A stretch of DNA of 64,000 bases from Streptomyces viridochromogenes (GCF_001270495.1 NZ_LGUR01000213.1:1-64000), one strand, 5' to 3'; positions 43,989 through 52,663 are shown, counted from the first letter of the stretch. Notes: generated by a model not told the origin, from the letters alone. Program-made: numbers and translations.

Positions 43989-45014
43989 TCAGGACGCTCT
44001 CACCGGTCCTGAGTGCCGTACCAGGGATACATCAGTGTCGGCTGCCCTGAGGCAGAGCAGTCCTAATCCATAGGCGCGTCCGCGGCCAATACCGGACAAG
44101 ACTGCTCTCTGCAATGCGATGGGGTCAGTGATCAGAGCCAGACCTTCGAGGCGGGTTGCCTGGAGAAAGGTCGGGCTTCTTGCTTGGCGCCTCGCAATGA
44201 CAGGACCCAACGAACGGCTGCGGACTTCGACAGTCGCCAGCCCGGCTCGGGAGGCTTGGCGTTCCCACCAGGCGATCACTTCAGCAGTCTGTAAGCCCAC
44301 GCGCTTGCCGCGTTGCCCTGTCCTCACTGTCGCCTTGGTGGCATTCGCATCCAGGAGAAACGTCACCTGCTGCCCCTCGAAGCCTGTCTCCGACCAAGAG
44401 ACCCGCTCAATTGCCACTGCGTGGGCGTAGTCGGCAGTTAGGGCGCGGAGAAATACGGTCCCACTGGTCTGAACACGCAGGATCGCGTCACCACGGTCCC
44501 CATCCAATCGGTAGAGCACGCGTCCGGTGTCCGGTGAGACATGCCCCGCAGCGTTCGGACACAGGGAGCGGACAGTTTGATGGAGGTGAAGGACATCGCC
44601 GAGGTCACGCTGCACTTGTGGGTTGCAAGGATTGAGGTGCAACACGATCTGCTGGGCGCTGTGGGGTGGCTGCCGCGTCTGCTGAACGGAGCCCTCCGCC
44701 TTGGCCCGGTGCCACAACTCGTGAAGACTGCTGGAGATCGCATCCAAAGTCTGCTCCTGTGAACCACCCATGGGGCGACGAGCAAGAGCCAGCAGGGCAA
44801 GACACCCTGTCACCGCCATGAACTGGTCATACTGCGGTAGCCGATCCCGGGCGAACAGGTTGTGCACGGTGGAATGTCCCAAGCCAACTGCGCGGGCCAT
44901 CTCACGGGCTGAGGGAAACGCCGCGTCCCGGTGCAACTCATGCAGCGCCGCGTTGAGGTCCCGCATCCGCCCTGCTGGCAGGTCTGGTCGCTTCAGCTCA
45001 CCGGCACGGCCCAT
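43989..45014 (-). CDS. HTH-Cas6e fusion protein, no other cas gene in view
   Basis: A 341-residue protein. Residues about 15-75 form an XRE-like HTH (LNAALHELHRDAAFPSARE, RAVGLGHSTVHNLFARDR). A linker runs to about 115. Residues about 120-325 match Cas6e/CasE over its length: VQRDLGDVLHLHQTVRSLCP, RVLYRLDGD, the basic beta-hairpin region RTGQRGKRVGL, VIAWWERQA, TFLQATRLEGLALITDP and the Gly-rich loop GIGRGRAYGLGLLCL. His145 (HLHQTV) aligns with the catalytic His of Cas6e. Cas6e cuts CRISPR repeat hairpins; here no Cascade, cas1/2/3 or repeat array is visible. The ATG at 45014 has GGGGAG 6 nt upstream, and a 57-codon membrane-protein gene ends 13 bp before. It may process another structured RNA. 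Confidence 0.82.
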   Translation of the reverse strand: MGRAGELKRPDLPAGRMRDLNAALHELHRDAAFPSAREMARAVGLGHSTVHNLFARDRLPQYDQFMAVTGCLALLALARRPMGGSQEQTLDAISSSLHELWHRAKAEGSVQQTRQPPHSAQQIVLHLNPCNPQVQRDLGDVLHLHQTVRSLCPNAAGHVSPDTGRVLYRLDGDRGDAILRVQTSGTVFLRALTADYAHAVAIERVSWSETGFEGQQVTFLLDANATKATVRTGQRGKRVGLQTAEVIAWWERQASRAGLATVEVRSRSLGPVIARRQARSPTFLQATRLEGLALITDPIALQRAVLSGIGRGRAYGLGLLCLRAADTDVSLVRHSGPVRAS

Positions 45015-45027
45015 GGCTTGCTCCCCT

Positions 45028-45201
45028 TCATGAGTCGGACGTGTCCCCGTGTCGCCCCGCAGCTTCTGCCGGTGCTGTGGGCTCGCTCCGCGGCTGGCCG
45101 TGCCGCAGCCGAGTGCGCTGCCATAATTTTCTCGCTTGCCGGGCTGACCAGAGGACGAATGCCGCAATAATGCTGGCTGCTGTGTTCTCCAAGATGTTCA
45201 C
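45028..45201 (-). CDS. Small membrane protein cotranscribed with HTH-Cas6e
   Basis: Fifty-seven residues beginning MNILENTAASIIAAFVLW (GTG start), one predicted transmembrane helix followed by a basic tail SARQARKLWQRTRLRHG. GGAGGAAGG precedes the start. The TGA is 13 bp from the HTH-Cas6e start, so the two form one transcript. Membrane-tethered partner or regulator of the fusion protein is a guess. Confidence 0.6.
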   Translation of the reverse strand: MNILENTAASIIAAFVLWSARQARKLWQRTRLRHGQPRSEPTAPAEAAGRHGDTSDS

Positions 45202-45449
45202 GGAGCGAGCCTTCCTCCGCTCTCCCTGGCTGTGGACAGCTGTGGACACCGAGTTGCCGCGATAGTGGCGGGCTGAGCGCCTCCGCACCACCAAAGCCAA
45301 GGCGACCGTCGCCAAGGCATATCGCCTCCTCGAGGGCATCCCTGAGGCCGTCCGTCGATGACGACCCATGCCGAATCAAGGGAGCGGGCACGGAGTCAGC
45401 CGCCGAACGCCGATTTGCCGCCGTCGGTTCAGGTCGACGCTCTTGCCGA
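45202..45449. other. Promoter region and unassigned sequence
   Basis: It should hold the promoter for the small membrane protein and HTH-Cas6e (minus strand). CTGTGGACAGCTGTGGACA near 45229-45247 is a short direct repeat. No CRISPR-like repeat is present. Confidence 0.4.
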
Positions 45450-46078
45450 CGCCACCGGGATGCGCCGGCGGCCTGCCTCATGCTCTACCTCGGCACGTAC
45501 GGCCCGATGCCGGTCGGAGGGACTGGTCGGCCTTTGTCACAGCGACGTCGATCTCGACAACCTCGTGATCCGCGTCCGCGTCGCGGAGCCGGAGCGGACC
45601 CAACGGCAAGCGGGCCCCTGGCGAGACCAAGGCCGACACGGGTGTCGCACCGTCGTCCTCCTCCCAGCATTTCCTCCACAAGGAGGTGAAGCGGCACCTC
45701 GCCTGGTACGCCGTGAAGGGGCCCGATGGACTGCTCTTCGTCGGCGAGAAGGGCGTTGCTTTCCGGCGCACATCCTTCGGTCGGAAGTGGCGTCGTGCGT
45801 GCACCACTGCGGGCCTCTCGGATGGCTTCCGCTCATACGACCTTCGTCACACCGGATACACGCTCTCAACCCGCTCGGGAGCAACACTCAAGGACACGAT
45901 GGTCCGCGCCGGACAGTCCTCCGAGAAGGCGGCGCTGATCTACCAGCACTCCGACGAGGAGCGGCAACGTGGAGTGGCCGCCGGCCCCGACGACCTGGTC
46001 CGCGCCGAGCGTGCGAAGCACCACAAGGACGACCCCGACCGCCCCGCGCACCACAACGAGGAGGCCGCCGAGAGCTAA
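45450..46078 (+). pseudogene. Tyrosine integrase, frameshifted, next to the intact tRNA
   Basis: The C-terminal 130 codons (from 45686) are open and read RHLAWYAVKGPDGLLFVGEKG, SDGFRSYDLRHTGYTLSTR (second catalytic Arg), KDTMVRAGQSSEKAALIYQH (catalytic Tyr) and end NEEAAES. The preceding core (HSDVDLDNLVIRVRVAEPE) is in another frame, and the N-terminal part is missing or shifted. It points at the tRNA-Gly 80 bp away, the normal position of the integrase in tRNA-targeting elements. It is the best preserved of three integrase remnants in the window. Confidence 0.72.
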
Positions 46079-46125
46079 TGGTGCGGTTGTGGTGCGCGAC
46101 CGGCGCACCGGTCTAGGCAACAAAG

Positions 46126-46152
46126 AACCCCCGGGCCTCTGACCTGGGGGTT
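46126..46152 (-). terminator. Terminator of the tRNA-Gly gene
   Basis: AACCCCC(G)GG/CCTGGGGGTT stem just past the tRNA 3' end, on the minus strand. Its relatives precede the att copies at 2.8, 10.7, 39.0 and 41.5 kb. Confidence 0.7.
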
Positions 46153-46157
46153 TCATA

Positions 46158-46231
46158 TGGAGCGGGTGACGAGAATCGAACTCGCGCTCTCAGCTTGGGA
46201 AGCTGATGTTCTACCATTAAACTACACCCGC
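46158..46231 (-). tRNA. tRNA-Gly (anticodon CCC)
   Basis: The 5' end at 46231 reads GCGGGTG and pairs with CACCCGC at the 3' end. The anticodon loop TTCCCAA (CCC at 46199-46197) is closed by TCAGC/GCTGA. The T-arm is GCGAGTTCGATTCTCGT. CCA is encoded (46160-46158). It reads glycine GGG codons. Its 3' half is the attachment site used by the integrative elements on its left. The gene is intact, so the last insertion restored it. Confidence 0.95.
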
Positions 46232-46517
46232 GTAAGACGCCCGTTCCGTGATCATCCGGAGCCGGTGTCCGATCGCCTGGTCACTGTACCTCATCACCGG
46301 CTCCCGGCGCTGACGCCGTGGGGCTTGAGGGTGTTTCAGGGGGCGGATGTGGCTGTGGGGTACCGGAGTTGGGGCGTACGGTGGAGGGGTGGGAGAGGGT
46401 CAGGGCGGGGTCGGAGTGCCGCCTGGAGGGCCGTCCCTTTGATCCCGTAATGTGGCCTCTCGTCGTCAGGCAGGCAGTAGCCAGACGCGGCTCTTGGGGA
46501 AGGGACTCTAGGACTTG

Positions 46518-46676
46518 ATGGAGCGCACCGTCGTCCGTTGTGCCGATGGGCACGTGTTCAGCACCGCTTCGTTCCCGATGCAGCAGGCCGAGCGACTCGG
46601 CCCGGGCCGGCTCCTCCGGTGTCCCCGGTGCGCCCGGCTCCGCAGTGTGGTGCCGGTGACGTTGGAGAAGCGGTAG
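46518..46676 (+). CDS. Small zinc-ribbon-like protein
   Basis: Fifty-two residues: MERTVVRCADGHVFSTAS, then LLRCPRCARLRSVVPV. Single Cys/His (RCADGH) and a CPRC pair could bind one zinc. Codon usage is regular and it lies in the chromosomal flank just right of the tRNA. Function unknown; similar short proteins are common in streptomycetes. Confidence 0.6.
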   Translation: MERTVVRCADGHVFSTASFPMQQAERLGPGRLLRCPRCARLRSVVPVTLEKR

Positions 46677-46829
46677 CAGCAGCGGTCGGTAGCAGTAGCG
46701 GCGAGCAGCGGCACGGTAGCTGGCGGTAGCCGCAGTCACAGCAGTATTGGCAAGTAGTAGCAAGTGCAGCGCCTGGCGCGCGGTGGCCGTGATTGTGGTC
46801 GTTCCGCGCGCCTTGCGTATCCTCGGGGC

Positions 46830-47405
46830 GTGCTTCTCTCAGACAAGGACATCCGGGCCGAGATCGACGCCGGGCGGGTACGGATCGATCCCTACGACGA
46901 ATCCATGGTGCAGCCCTCGAGCATCGATGTGCGGCTGGACCGTTACTTCCGGGTGTTCGAGAACCACCGGTATCCGCACATCGACCCCTCGGTCGAGCAG
47001 GCGGATCTCACGCGGCTCGTGGAGCCCGAGGGCGATGAGCCGTTCATCCTGCACCCCGGGGAGTTCGTGCTGGCCTCCACGTACGAGGTCATCACGCTTC
47101 CCGATGATCTTGCCTCGCGGCTTGAGGGGAAGTCCTCGCTCGGGCGGCTCGGGCTCGTCACCCACTCCACCGCCGGGTTCATCGACCCCGGGTTCAGCGG
47201 GCACGTGACGCTTGAGCTGTCCAACCTCGCCACGCTTCCGATCAAGCTCTGGCCCGGCATGAAGATCGGGCAGCTGTGCATGTTCCGGCTCAGCTCGCCC
47301 GCCGAGTTCCCGTACGGGAGCGAGCGGTACGGGTCCCGGTACCAGGGGCAGCGCGGGCCCACCGCCTCGCGGTCCTTCAAGAACTTCCATCGGACCCAGG
47401 TGTGA
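46830..47405 (+). CDS. dcd: dCTP deaminase
   Basis: A 191-residue enzyme, the family's usual length. It starts [17 protein letters not shown] and contains [17 protein letters not shown], the active-site segment [23 protein letters not shown] and the C-terminal [11 protein letters not shown]. It deaminates dCTP to dUTP for thymidylate synthesis, as a homotrimer. The GTG start at 46830 matches the conserved N-terminus. A phosphoribosyltransferase gene follows 7 bp later. Confidence 0.95.
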   Translation: MLLSDKDIRAEIDAGRVRIDPYDESMVQPSSIDVRLDRYFRVFENHRYPHIDPSVEQADLTRLVEPEGDEPFILHPGEFVLASTYEVITLPDDLASRLEGKSSLGRLGLVTHSTAGFIDPGFSGHVTLELSNLATLPIKLWPGMKIGQLCMFRLSSPAEFPYGSERYGSRYQGQRGPTASRSFKNFHRTQV

Positions 47406-47412
47406 GCGAGAC

Positions 47413-47967
47413 GTGAGCGGAGGCGTGAGCGAAGGGATGAGTGGCGGGATGGGTGACGGCGCAGGCGTGCGGGAGAACCTGACCTACGAGCGGTTCGGCG
47501 TCGCCGTCCGGGAGCTCGCGCAGAGCATCGCCGACGACGGGTTCCAGCCGGACATCGTGCTCAGCATCGCCCGCGGCGGGGTGTTCGTCGCCGGGGGGCT
47601 CGCTTACGCGCTCGACTGCAAGAACCTCCACCTCGTGAACGTCGAGTTCTATACGGGCGTGGGGACCACCCTCGACATGCCCGTCATGCTGGCTCCCGTT
47701 CCCAACGCGATCGACTTCACCGACAAGAAGGTGCTGATCGCCGACGACGTCGCCGACACCGGCAAGACGCTGAAGCTCGTCCATGACTTCTGCGTCGAGC
47801 ATGTCGCCGAGGTGCGGTCCGCCGTCGTCTATGAGAAGTCCCACTCCCTCGTGAAGTGCGAGTACGTGTGGAAGCGCACCGATGAGTGGATCAACTTCCC
47901 CTGGAGTGTGTTGCCTCCGGTCCATAAGGCCGGGGACGCTGCCAAGCCGAACAAGGAAGCTGTCTGA
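47413..47967 (+). CDS. Phosphoribosyltransferase
   Basis: A type I phosphoribosyltransferase of up to 184 residues. The PRPP-binding loop VLIADDVADTGKTL and the segment DIVLSIARGGVFVAGGLAYAL are clear. The purine or xanthine/hypoxanthine-type assignment is by general similarity (gpt-like). Several in-frame starts exist (GTG 47413 and later ATG codons); conservation begins at VRENLTYERFG. It follows dcd closely, suggesting cotranscription of nucleotide-salvage genes. Confidence 0.85.
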   Translation: MSGGVSEGMSGGMGDGAGVRENLTYERFGVAVRELAQSIADDGFQPDIVLSIARGGVFVAGGLAYALDCKNLHLVNVEFYTGVGTTLDMPVMLAPVPNAIDFTDKKVLIADDVADTGKTLKLVHDFCVEHVAEVRSAVVYEKSHSLVKCEYVWKRTDEWINFPWSVLPPVHKAGDAAKPNKEAV

Positions 47968-48023
47968 GCCCGGGCTGAGTTCAGCCGAGTTGAGCTGAAA
48001 GCGGTTGGTTGATCAGCGGTTGG

Positions 48024-48626
48024 TCAGTCAGTCCTGAACGGGCGGTAGCGCACGTTAACCGCGGCGGTACGGTCGTCGCCGTTGAGCAGCTCGAGCCGTA
48101 CGGGGGAGCCGCCCGGGTTGTCGAACAGGCGGATTCCGTCGCCGAGGAGTACCGGCGCGATGTGCAGGTCGATCTCGTCGATCAGTCCGCGTTCGAGGAG
48201 CTGTCGGCCGATCGTGGGGGAGAAGACCTCCAGGTTCTTGCCGGCGGCGGCCTCCAGGCCGATGCGTACGGCCTCTGCCACGTCGCAGGTCAGGAACGTC
48301 ACGCCCGCGGCGGGCTGTGCGTCGTCGGGGTGGTGGGTGAGGACGAACACGGGCCCCTGCCATGCGCCGCCGTAGATGGCGCCCGCATCCGGGTAGGCGT
48401 CCCAGCCGTCCCGGCCGCCGAGTACCGCGCCGGTGGTCTGGGCGTATTCGTCGGCCAGGCCGGAGCGGTGCGAGACGCCCGTCATCATCCAGTCCATCGT
48501 GTGGTTCGGGCCCGCCACGAAGCCGTCGAGCGACATCGTGAAGTGCCAGAGCACCTTGCCTGCGGCGGTTTGCGGTTCCATGTCGGTCGTCGCGTCAGTC
48601 ATCGCGTCAGTCGTCGCGTCGGGCAT
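48024..48626 (-). CDS. Dihydrofolate-reductase/RibD-C-type reductase
   Basis: A 200-residue protein. After a repetitive N-terminus (DATTDAMTDATTD, coded by a tandem ACTGACGCG repeat) comes VLWHFTMSLDGFVAGPNH, VLGGRDGWDAYP, VFVLTHHPDD, EVFSPTIGRQLLERGLIDEI and HIAPVLLGDGIRLF, the RibD C-terminal/DHFR-like fold. Many of these are uncharacterised NADPH reductases. The ATG at 48626 has GGAGAGG upstream; shorter starts within the repeat are possible. Confidence 0.82.
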   Translation of the reverse strand: MPDATTDAMTDATTDMEPQTAAGKVLWHFTMSLDGFVAGPNHTMDWMMTGVSHRSGLADEYAQTTGAVLGGRDGWDAYPDAGAIYGGAWQGPVFVLTHHPDDAQPAAGVTFLTCDVAEAVRIGLEAAAGKNLEVFSPTIGRQLLERGLIDEIDLHIAPVLLGDGIRLFDNPGGSPVRLELLNGDDRTAAVNVRYRPFRTD

Positions 48627-48781
48627 CGCGTCGGTCCTCTCCGGGCGGGTGGCGGCGGCCTCGGCGACCGCCGCAGCTGTGGACCCGGCTCGCTTGCGGA
48701 ACTCATCGCCGCCGTGCCGACCCCGCACCGGAGCGCCCCCGTGGCTTGGCCTCGGGGGCGCTCCGGTGGGCGTTCTGCCGG

Positions 48782-49825
48782 CTACTGCCGCCAGGCCCGG
48801 TGCAGGCGGTCCAGCCCGCTCTGGTTGTTCAGTCGCAGGCTGAGGTCGGTGCCCGTGCCCTGGAGGGTGGTGAGGGAGTAGGTGTCGCCGTTGCGCAGGC
48901 CGGGCCAGTAGACGGAGCCCAGGCCCAGTTCACGGATGGTGTCGGTCGCGGCCTGTATGTAGGCGACCTCGTGGGAGCCGTTGACCGGGCCGTTGTAGTC
49001 CAGGCCGGTGGTCATGGACGCGCCGAACTCGTCGAGGATCGTGCGCGAGGCGCAGTCGCCGATGCGCGCCTTGAAGTCCGCCTTCCACTGGTCGACGCTG
49101 GTCCAGTCGGTGTGCCAGAAGCCGTAGTTGTGCAGGGCGAGCCGGGTGCCCTTGAGGCGCGGGTCGGCGCACACCGGCTTGACGTCCTCGCTGTACTTGT
49201 ACCCTCCGATCAGCATCCGGTCGCGGGGCACGTTGCGGTGGGTGGTCACCCACTTCGCGGCGATGTCGGTCCACTCCTGGGCGGTGTAGCCGAACGGCTC
49301 GTTCATCGGCTCGAAGTACACCTTGGAGTCGCGGGCGTAGGCGGAGGTGATCCGCGCCCACATCTGGTCCCAGGCGGCCTGGTCGTCGATCTTGCCGTCC
49401 TTGGCGTTGTCGGCCTCCCAGTAGCCCAGGATGACCTTGAACCCCTTGGCGGTGGCGGCGTCGATCGCTCCCTTGTACGACTTCCAGAAGGGGCCGTTGA
49501 CGGAGGTGGGGTTGACCGGCAGCCGGACGGTGTTGGCGCCCAGCTTGGCGAACCCGTCGATGATCGCCTTGGACTTGGCGTAGGTGGTGGCGTAACCGTC
49601 CGTGGTGGACAGGCCCGAGGGGACGACCGCGTCATCGGCGTAGTTGTCGCGCGGGTCGGCCCAGTTGACCCCGCGGAAGTCGCTGACGGGCGGGACGGCC
49701 GCCTTGGCCGAGGCGGCTGAGGGGGCCGAGGCGGATGCGGGGGAGGCGAGCGCGCCCCCGAATGCCGTGGCGCAGGCCAGCAATGCGGCGAAGCAAGCTG
49801 TCCCGCGGTGGTTCTTTCGTGGCAC
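48782..49825 (-). CDS. Secreted GH5 glycoside hydrolase (cellulase family)
   Basis: A 347-residue exported enzyme. A signal peptide runs to about residue 30 (ACATAFGGALASPASA). The barrel contains FRGVNWADP, NTVRLPVNP, the acid/base Glu176 in FEPMNEPFG, HNYGFWHTDW and the nucleophile in ILDEFGAS. The family hydrolyses beta-1,4-glucans, mannans or related polymers; no binding module is attached. The GTG at 49825 has AAGGGG 6 nt upstream. It is chromosomal, outside the tRNA island stack. Confidence 0.85.
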   Translation of the reverse strand: MPRKNHRGTACFAALLACATAFGGALASPASASAPSAASAKAAVPPVSDFRGVNWADPRDNYADDAVVPSGLSTTDGYATTYAKSKAIIDGFAKLGANTVRLPVNPTSVNGPFWKSYKGAIDAATAKGFKVILGYWEADNAKDGKIDDQAAWDQMWARITSAYARDSKVYFEPMNEPFGYTAQEWTDIAAKWVTTHRNVPRDRMLIGGYKYSEDVKPVCADPRLKGTRLALHNYGFWHTDWTSVDQWKADFKARIGDCASRTILDEFGASMTTGLDYNGPVNGSHEVAYIQAATDTIRELGLGSVYWPGLRNGDTYSLTTLQGTGTDLSLRLNNQSGLDRLHRAWRQ

Positions 49826-50024
49826 GGCGTCCCCTTCTGAGCAGTTGCGTGCGAAAACCTCGCGGACGCAGACCGGCGGGCTCGATGGTTCCCGCAAACT
49901 AGAAGACGATCCGAACACAGGTCAACACATCTGCACACAAAGTTTCATCGCCGGAACCGCAAAGGGAGCGGTGCACGGCGACCACGTGAGGCGACAGCGC
50001 AAACGAAGGGCCCCCGGCGCAAAC

Positions 50025-50058
50025 GAAGGGCCCCCGGCGCGAACGCCGGGGGCCCTTC
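50025..50058. terminator. Strong bidirectional terminator with a tandem half-copy
   Basis: Perfect 15-bp stem, GAAGGGCCCCCGGCG with a CGAA tetraloop, 12 bp beyond the Yip1-family stop. Its left arm is duplicated in tandem just upstream (GCGCAAACGAAGGGCCCCCG at 49998-50017), a slippage-type duplication. Confidence 0.8.
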
Positions 50059-50069
50059 ACCTGCCGTAT

Positions 50070-51032
50070 CTAGAACGTGCCGAGCTTCACGATCGACAGC
50101 AGAGCGATCAGCTGGATCGCGCTCGCGCCCAGTGCCTTCGGCCACGGCAGGTCGTGGGACTTGGACACCATCAGGGTGAGGAGGGCGCCCGCTGCCACCC
50201 AGGTCGCCCAGCCGAGCGCCTGGACGAACGTCGCGTCGCCGCCGGCGAACATCGCGAAGACCAGGCGGGGGGCGTCCGTGAGGGACATGACCAGCATGGA
50301 GAGGCCGACCGTGGGCTGCCAGGCGCCGTCGCCGCCCAGCTGGCGGGCCAGGGTGTGGGTGACCACGCCCAGGACGAAGGCCGACAGGACCATCGCCACG
50401 GCGGTCGTCAGGACGATCGGGACCGCGTTGGAGAGGGTCGCGTTGATCGCGTCGTTCCGGGCGCCGTCGAAGCCGAAGACCGCGAGCAGGCCGTAGAGGA
50501 AGGTCACGACGAGGGCGGGGCCCCACATCGTGTAGTCCCGCATCTGGAGGAACGTCTGGCCGGGGGAGAGGACGATGCCCCGCAGTAGGGCCTTCCAGTG
50601 CAGGCGGGGGCCGACCGGGGCGGCCGGTGCCGCGCCCGCCTGGTAGGTCTCGCCCTGGGTGTAGGGGTCCTCGCCGACCGAGAACGCCTGGGTGTGGCCC
50701 GGGTTGTTCGCCGCGTACGGGTCCGGCGCGCCGCCGGGGCCGTGCGGGTAGCCGCCGTCGCCGAAGTACTCCGGCTCGCCGTGACCGCCCTGACCGCCCT
50801 GGCCACCGTGAGGCCGGTGACCGCCGGGGCCGTAACCGCCGTGTCCACCGCCGCCGTTCGCCTGCGGCCAGCCGCCTCCGCCGCCGCCCGAGCCGCCGTA
50901 CGGCTGCTGCGACGGCGGGGGATAGCCGTACGACGGCCCCTGGGGTGCCTGCTGCCCGTACGGAGGTTGTTGGGGGCGCGTTTGCGGGGTGCCGTTGTTC
51001 CGGCTGCCCCGTCCGATCCTGAATCCAGCCAC
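50070..51032 (-). CDS. Yip1-family membrane protein with a Gly/Pro/Gln-rich N-terminus
   Basis: A 320-residue protein. Residues 1-135 are low complexity, rich in Gly, Pro, Gln and Tyr. Residues about 145-320 hold five membrane helices with LSPGQTFLQMRDYTMWGPAL, the Yip1/YIPF-type start, then AVAMVLSAFVLGVVTHTLARQLGG. The cellular role in bacteria is unknown. The GTG start at 51032 has no strong ribosome binding site, but the frame is clear. Confidence 0.82.
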   Translation of the reverse strand: MAGFRIGRGSRNNGTPQTRPQQPPYGQQAPQGPSYGYPPPSQQPYGGSGGGGGGWPQANGGGGHGGYGPGGHRPHGGQGGQGGHGEPEYFGDGGYPHGPGGAPDPYAANNPGHTQAFSVGEDPYTQGETYQAGAAPAAPVGPRLHWKALLRGIVLSPGQTFLQMRDYTMWGPALVVTFLYGLLAVFGFDGARNDAINATLSNAVPIVLTTAVAMVLSAFVLGVVTHTLARQLGGDGAWQPTVGLSMLVMSLTDAPRLVFAMFAGGDATFVQALGWATWVAAGALLTLMVSKSHDLPWPKALGASAIQLIALLSIVKLGTF

Positions 51033-51182
51033 GTCTTCGAACGTACCTGGTCCCGGAGATTCGCGTGCCGGGCCCTGCGGTCAGGGCCCGGCTTTGCGGC
51101 CGAGCTGTGACATCCCCTAAGGGAAGCCCCCAGCTCGGGTCAGGGATTCGCTCGGGGGAACCCAGGAGCTGAGAGCCGCTGG

Positions 51183-51255
51183 TCAGGCCGTGTTCTGGGT
51201 GATCAGCGTGCGCGTCGAGGTCTTGAGCCCGCTGGAGCCGCCGTAGACCGTCACT
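51183..51255 (-). pseudogene. FG-GAP gene 3' scrap
   Basis: A short frame TVTVYGGSSGLKTSTRTLITQNTA with a stop matches the repeat unit of the adjacent FG-GAP genes (VTVLYGS.SG). It overlaps the end of the complete gene at 51251, so it is left over from a lost or recombined paralogue. Confidence 0.5.
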
Positions 51256-52663
51256 GTGCGATCACCGAGCCGAAGTAGTTGGTCGCCTTCAGGGAGACGG
51301 CGGCGGCCGTGATGCCCTGGGCGCCCGTGGTGGTCAGTCCGGTGGAGGCGCCGCGCAGGGTCCATACGCCTCCGGGGCCGTTCTCGCCGTCGACACCGAC
51401 GATCAGGTCGGCCTTGCCGTCCTTGGTCACGTCGGTGAGGGCGACCGCGGAGCCGAAGCGGTCCCAGGCCTCGGCGGTGCCGGGCACACCGGCGGTGTTC
51501 TGGGAGTACGACTTCGCGCCCGAGGTCCGCAGTCCGGACGCCGAGCCGAACAGCACGGTGACCGAGCCGGCCTCCACGACCCCGTCGAGGTCCTCGCCGG
51601 GCGCGGCGACGGCGACGTCGGCGAACTTGTCGCCGTTGATGTCGCCGGTGCTCAGGAACATGCCGAAGCCGTCGCCGGCCTCGCCCGAGCCGGGCACGTT
51701 CGCGCTGTCCTGGTGGATGACCGTCGGCGTCTGCGCGGGGTCGGGGCCGTTCGGGCCGCCGTACCAGACGGTGATCTGGCCGCCCTTGTGGCCGCCGGGC
51801 TTGTCGCGGCCGGGGTCCGAGGAGTCGCCGAGGACGAGGTCGCCGTAGCCGTCGCCGTTGAAGTCGCCGACGGAACCCGACATGCCGTCCGCGTTCGGCA
51901 ACTCGGTGAGCTGGTGGTCGCCGCCGGCCCAGGTGTAGTAGAAGATCTGGCCGCCGGAGTCGCCGTCCACAGCGAACGGATAGACGCGCTCGGCCGCGCC
52001 GTCGCCGCTGAGGTCGCCCGCGAACACGTCGTAGGTGCTGCCGAGTTCCCCCACGCCGTGGTGGCTGAGGGGGCCGCCGGTACGGGTGAACGGGCCCAGG
52101 TAGAGGTGGGTGTCGCTCTGGCCCGTGAGCGTGACGTCCAGGTCGCCGTCGCCGTCGAAGTCACCGGTCGCGACGCCGCGCGAGAAGCCGCCCCACTCGG
52201 AGAGCCCGGACGGCTGCGGCAGCCCCTTGCCGCCGGACAGGCCGGTCCCGGAGCCCCACAGGACGGTGCCGGAGCCGACGCCGTCCCGGTCGCCGATGCT
52301 CTCGCCCGAGGACCCGACGACGAGGTCGGAGTAGCCGTCGCGGTCCAGGTCGGCGGCGGCGAGGGAGGACCCGAACAGGTCGTTCGCCTCGGCGGTGCCG
52401 GGCACGCCGGCGGAGTTCTGGGTGATCACGGCCTTGCGGGTGGCGGACACACCGGACGAGGAGCCGTACAGCACGACGACCGCCCCCGCGCAGGACGCGG
52501 TACCGACGTCGGTGCACATGGCGCTGACGGCCACGTCGCGGTAGCCGTCGCCGTTGAAGTCGCCGGCCAGGCCGGAGGGGGCGGCGGACGCGCTCGTGGC
52601 CGGGAGGGCGGTGAGCAGGCCGGTGGTGAGGGTGGCGGCGAGGAGGAGGGGGCGCTTGCGCAA
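51251..52663 (-). CDS. Secreted FG-GAP (integrin alpha-like) repeat protein 1
   Basis: A 470-residue exported beta-propeller. The signal peptide ends PATSASAA. Seven or so FG-GAP blades follow, each with a calcium-binding DxNxDGxxD loop (GDFNGDGYRDVAV, GDFDGDGDLDV, GDINGDKFADVAVAAPGED) and a VTVLYGSASGL strand pair. Such proteins bind Ca and other surfaces; the ligand is unknown. The TTG start at 52663 has AGGAG 6 nt upstream. First of three tandem paralogues. Confidence 0.85.
   Translation of the reverse strand: MRKRPLLLAATLTTGLLTALPATSASAAPSGLAGDFNGDGYRDVAVSAMCTDVGTASCAGAVVVLYGSSSGVSATRKAVITQNSAGVPGTAEANDLFGSSLAAADLDRDGYSDLVVGSSGESIGDRDGVGSGTVLWGSGTGLSGGKGLPQPSGLSEWGGFSRGVATGDFDGDGDLDVTLTGQSDTHLYLGPFTRTGGPLSHHGVGELGSTYDVFAGDLSGDGAAERVYPFAVDGDSGGQIFYYTWAGGDHQLTELPNADGMSGSVGDFNGDGYGDLVLGDSSDPGRDKPGGHKGGQITVWYGGPNGPDPAQTPTVIHQDSANVPGSGEAGDGFGMFLSTGDINGDKFADVAVAAPGEDLDGVVEAGSVTVLFGSASGLRTSGAKSYSQNTAGVPGTAEAWDRFGSAVALTDVTKDGKADLIVGVDGENGPGGVWTLRGASTGLTTTGAQGITAAAVSLKATNYFGSVIAQ

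Noticed and set aside
41518..46078. A CRISPR array or other cas genes near the HTH-Cas6e gene
   Set aside because: I looked for regularly spaced 28-29 bp repeats and for Cas1/2/3/Cascade-like sequences and saw none.
49998..50058. The duplicated GCGCAAACGAAGGGCCCCCG as a CRISPR-like repeat
   Set aside because: Only two adjacent copies without spacers; it is a duplicated arm of the terminator hairpin.
51118..51180. A possible riboswitch (ydaO-like) between the Yip1 and FG-GAP genes
   Set aside because: CAGCTC/GAGCTG arms and a GGGGAACC-like core are present, but no downstream plus-strand gene follows and the consensus is incomplete; it may simply be a terminator.
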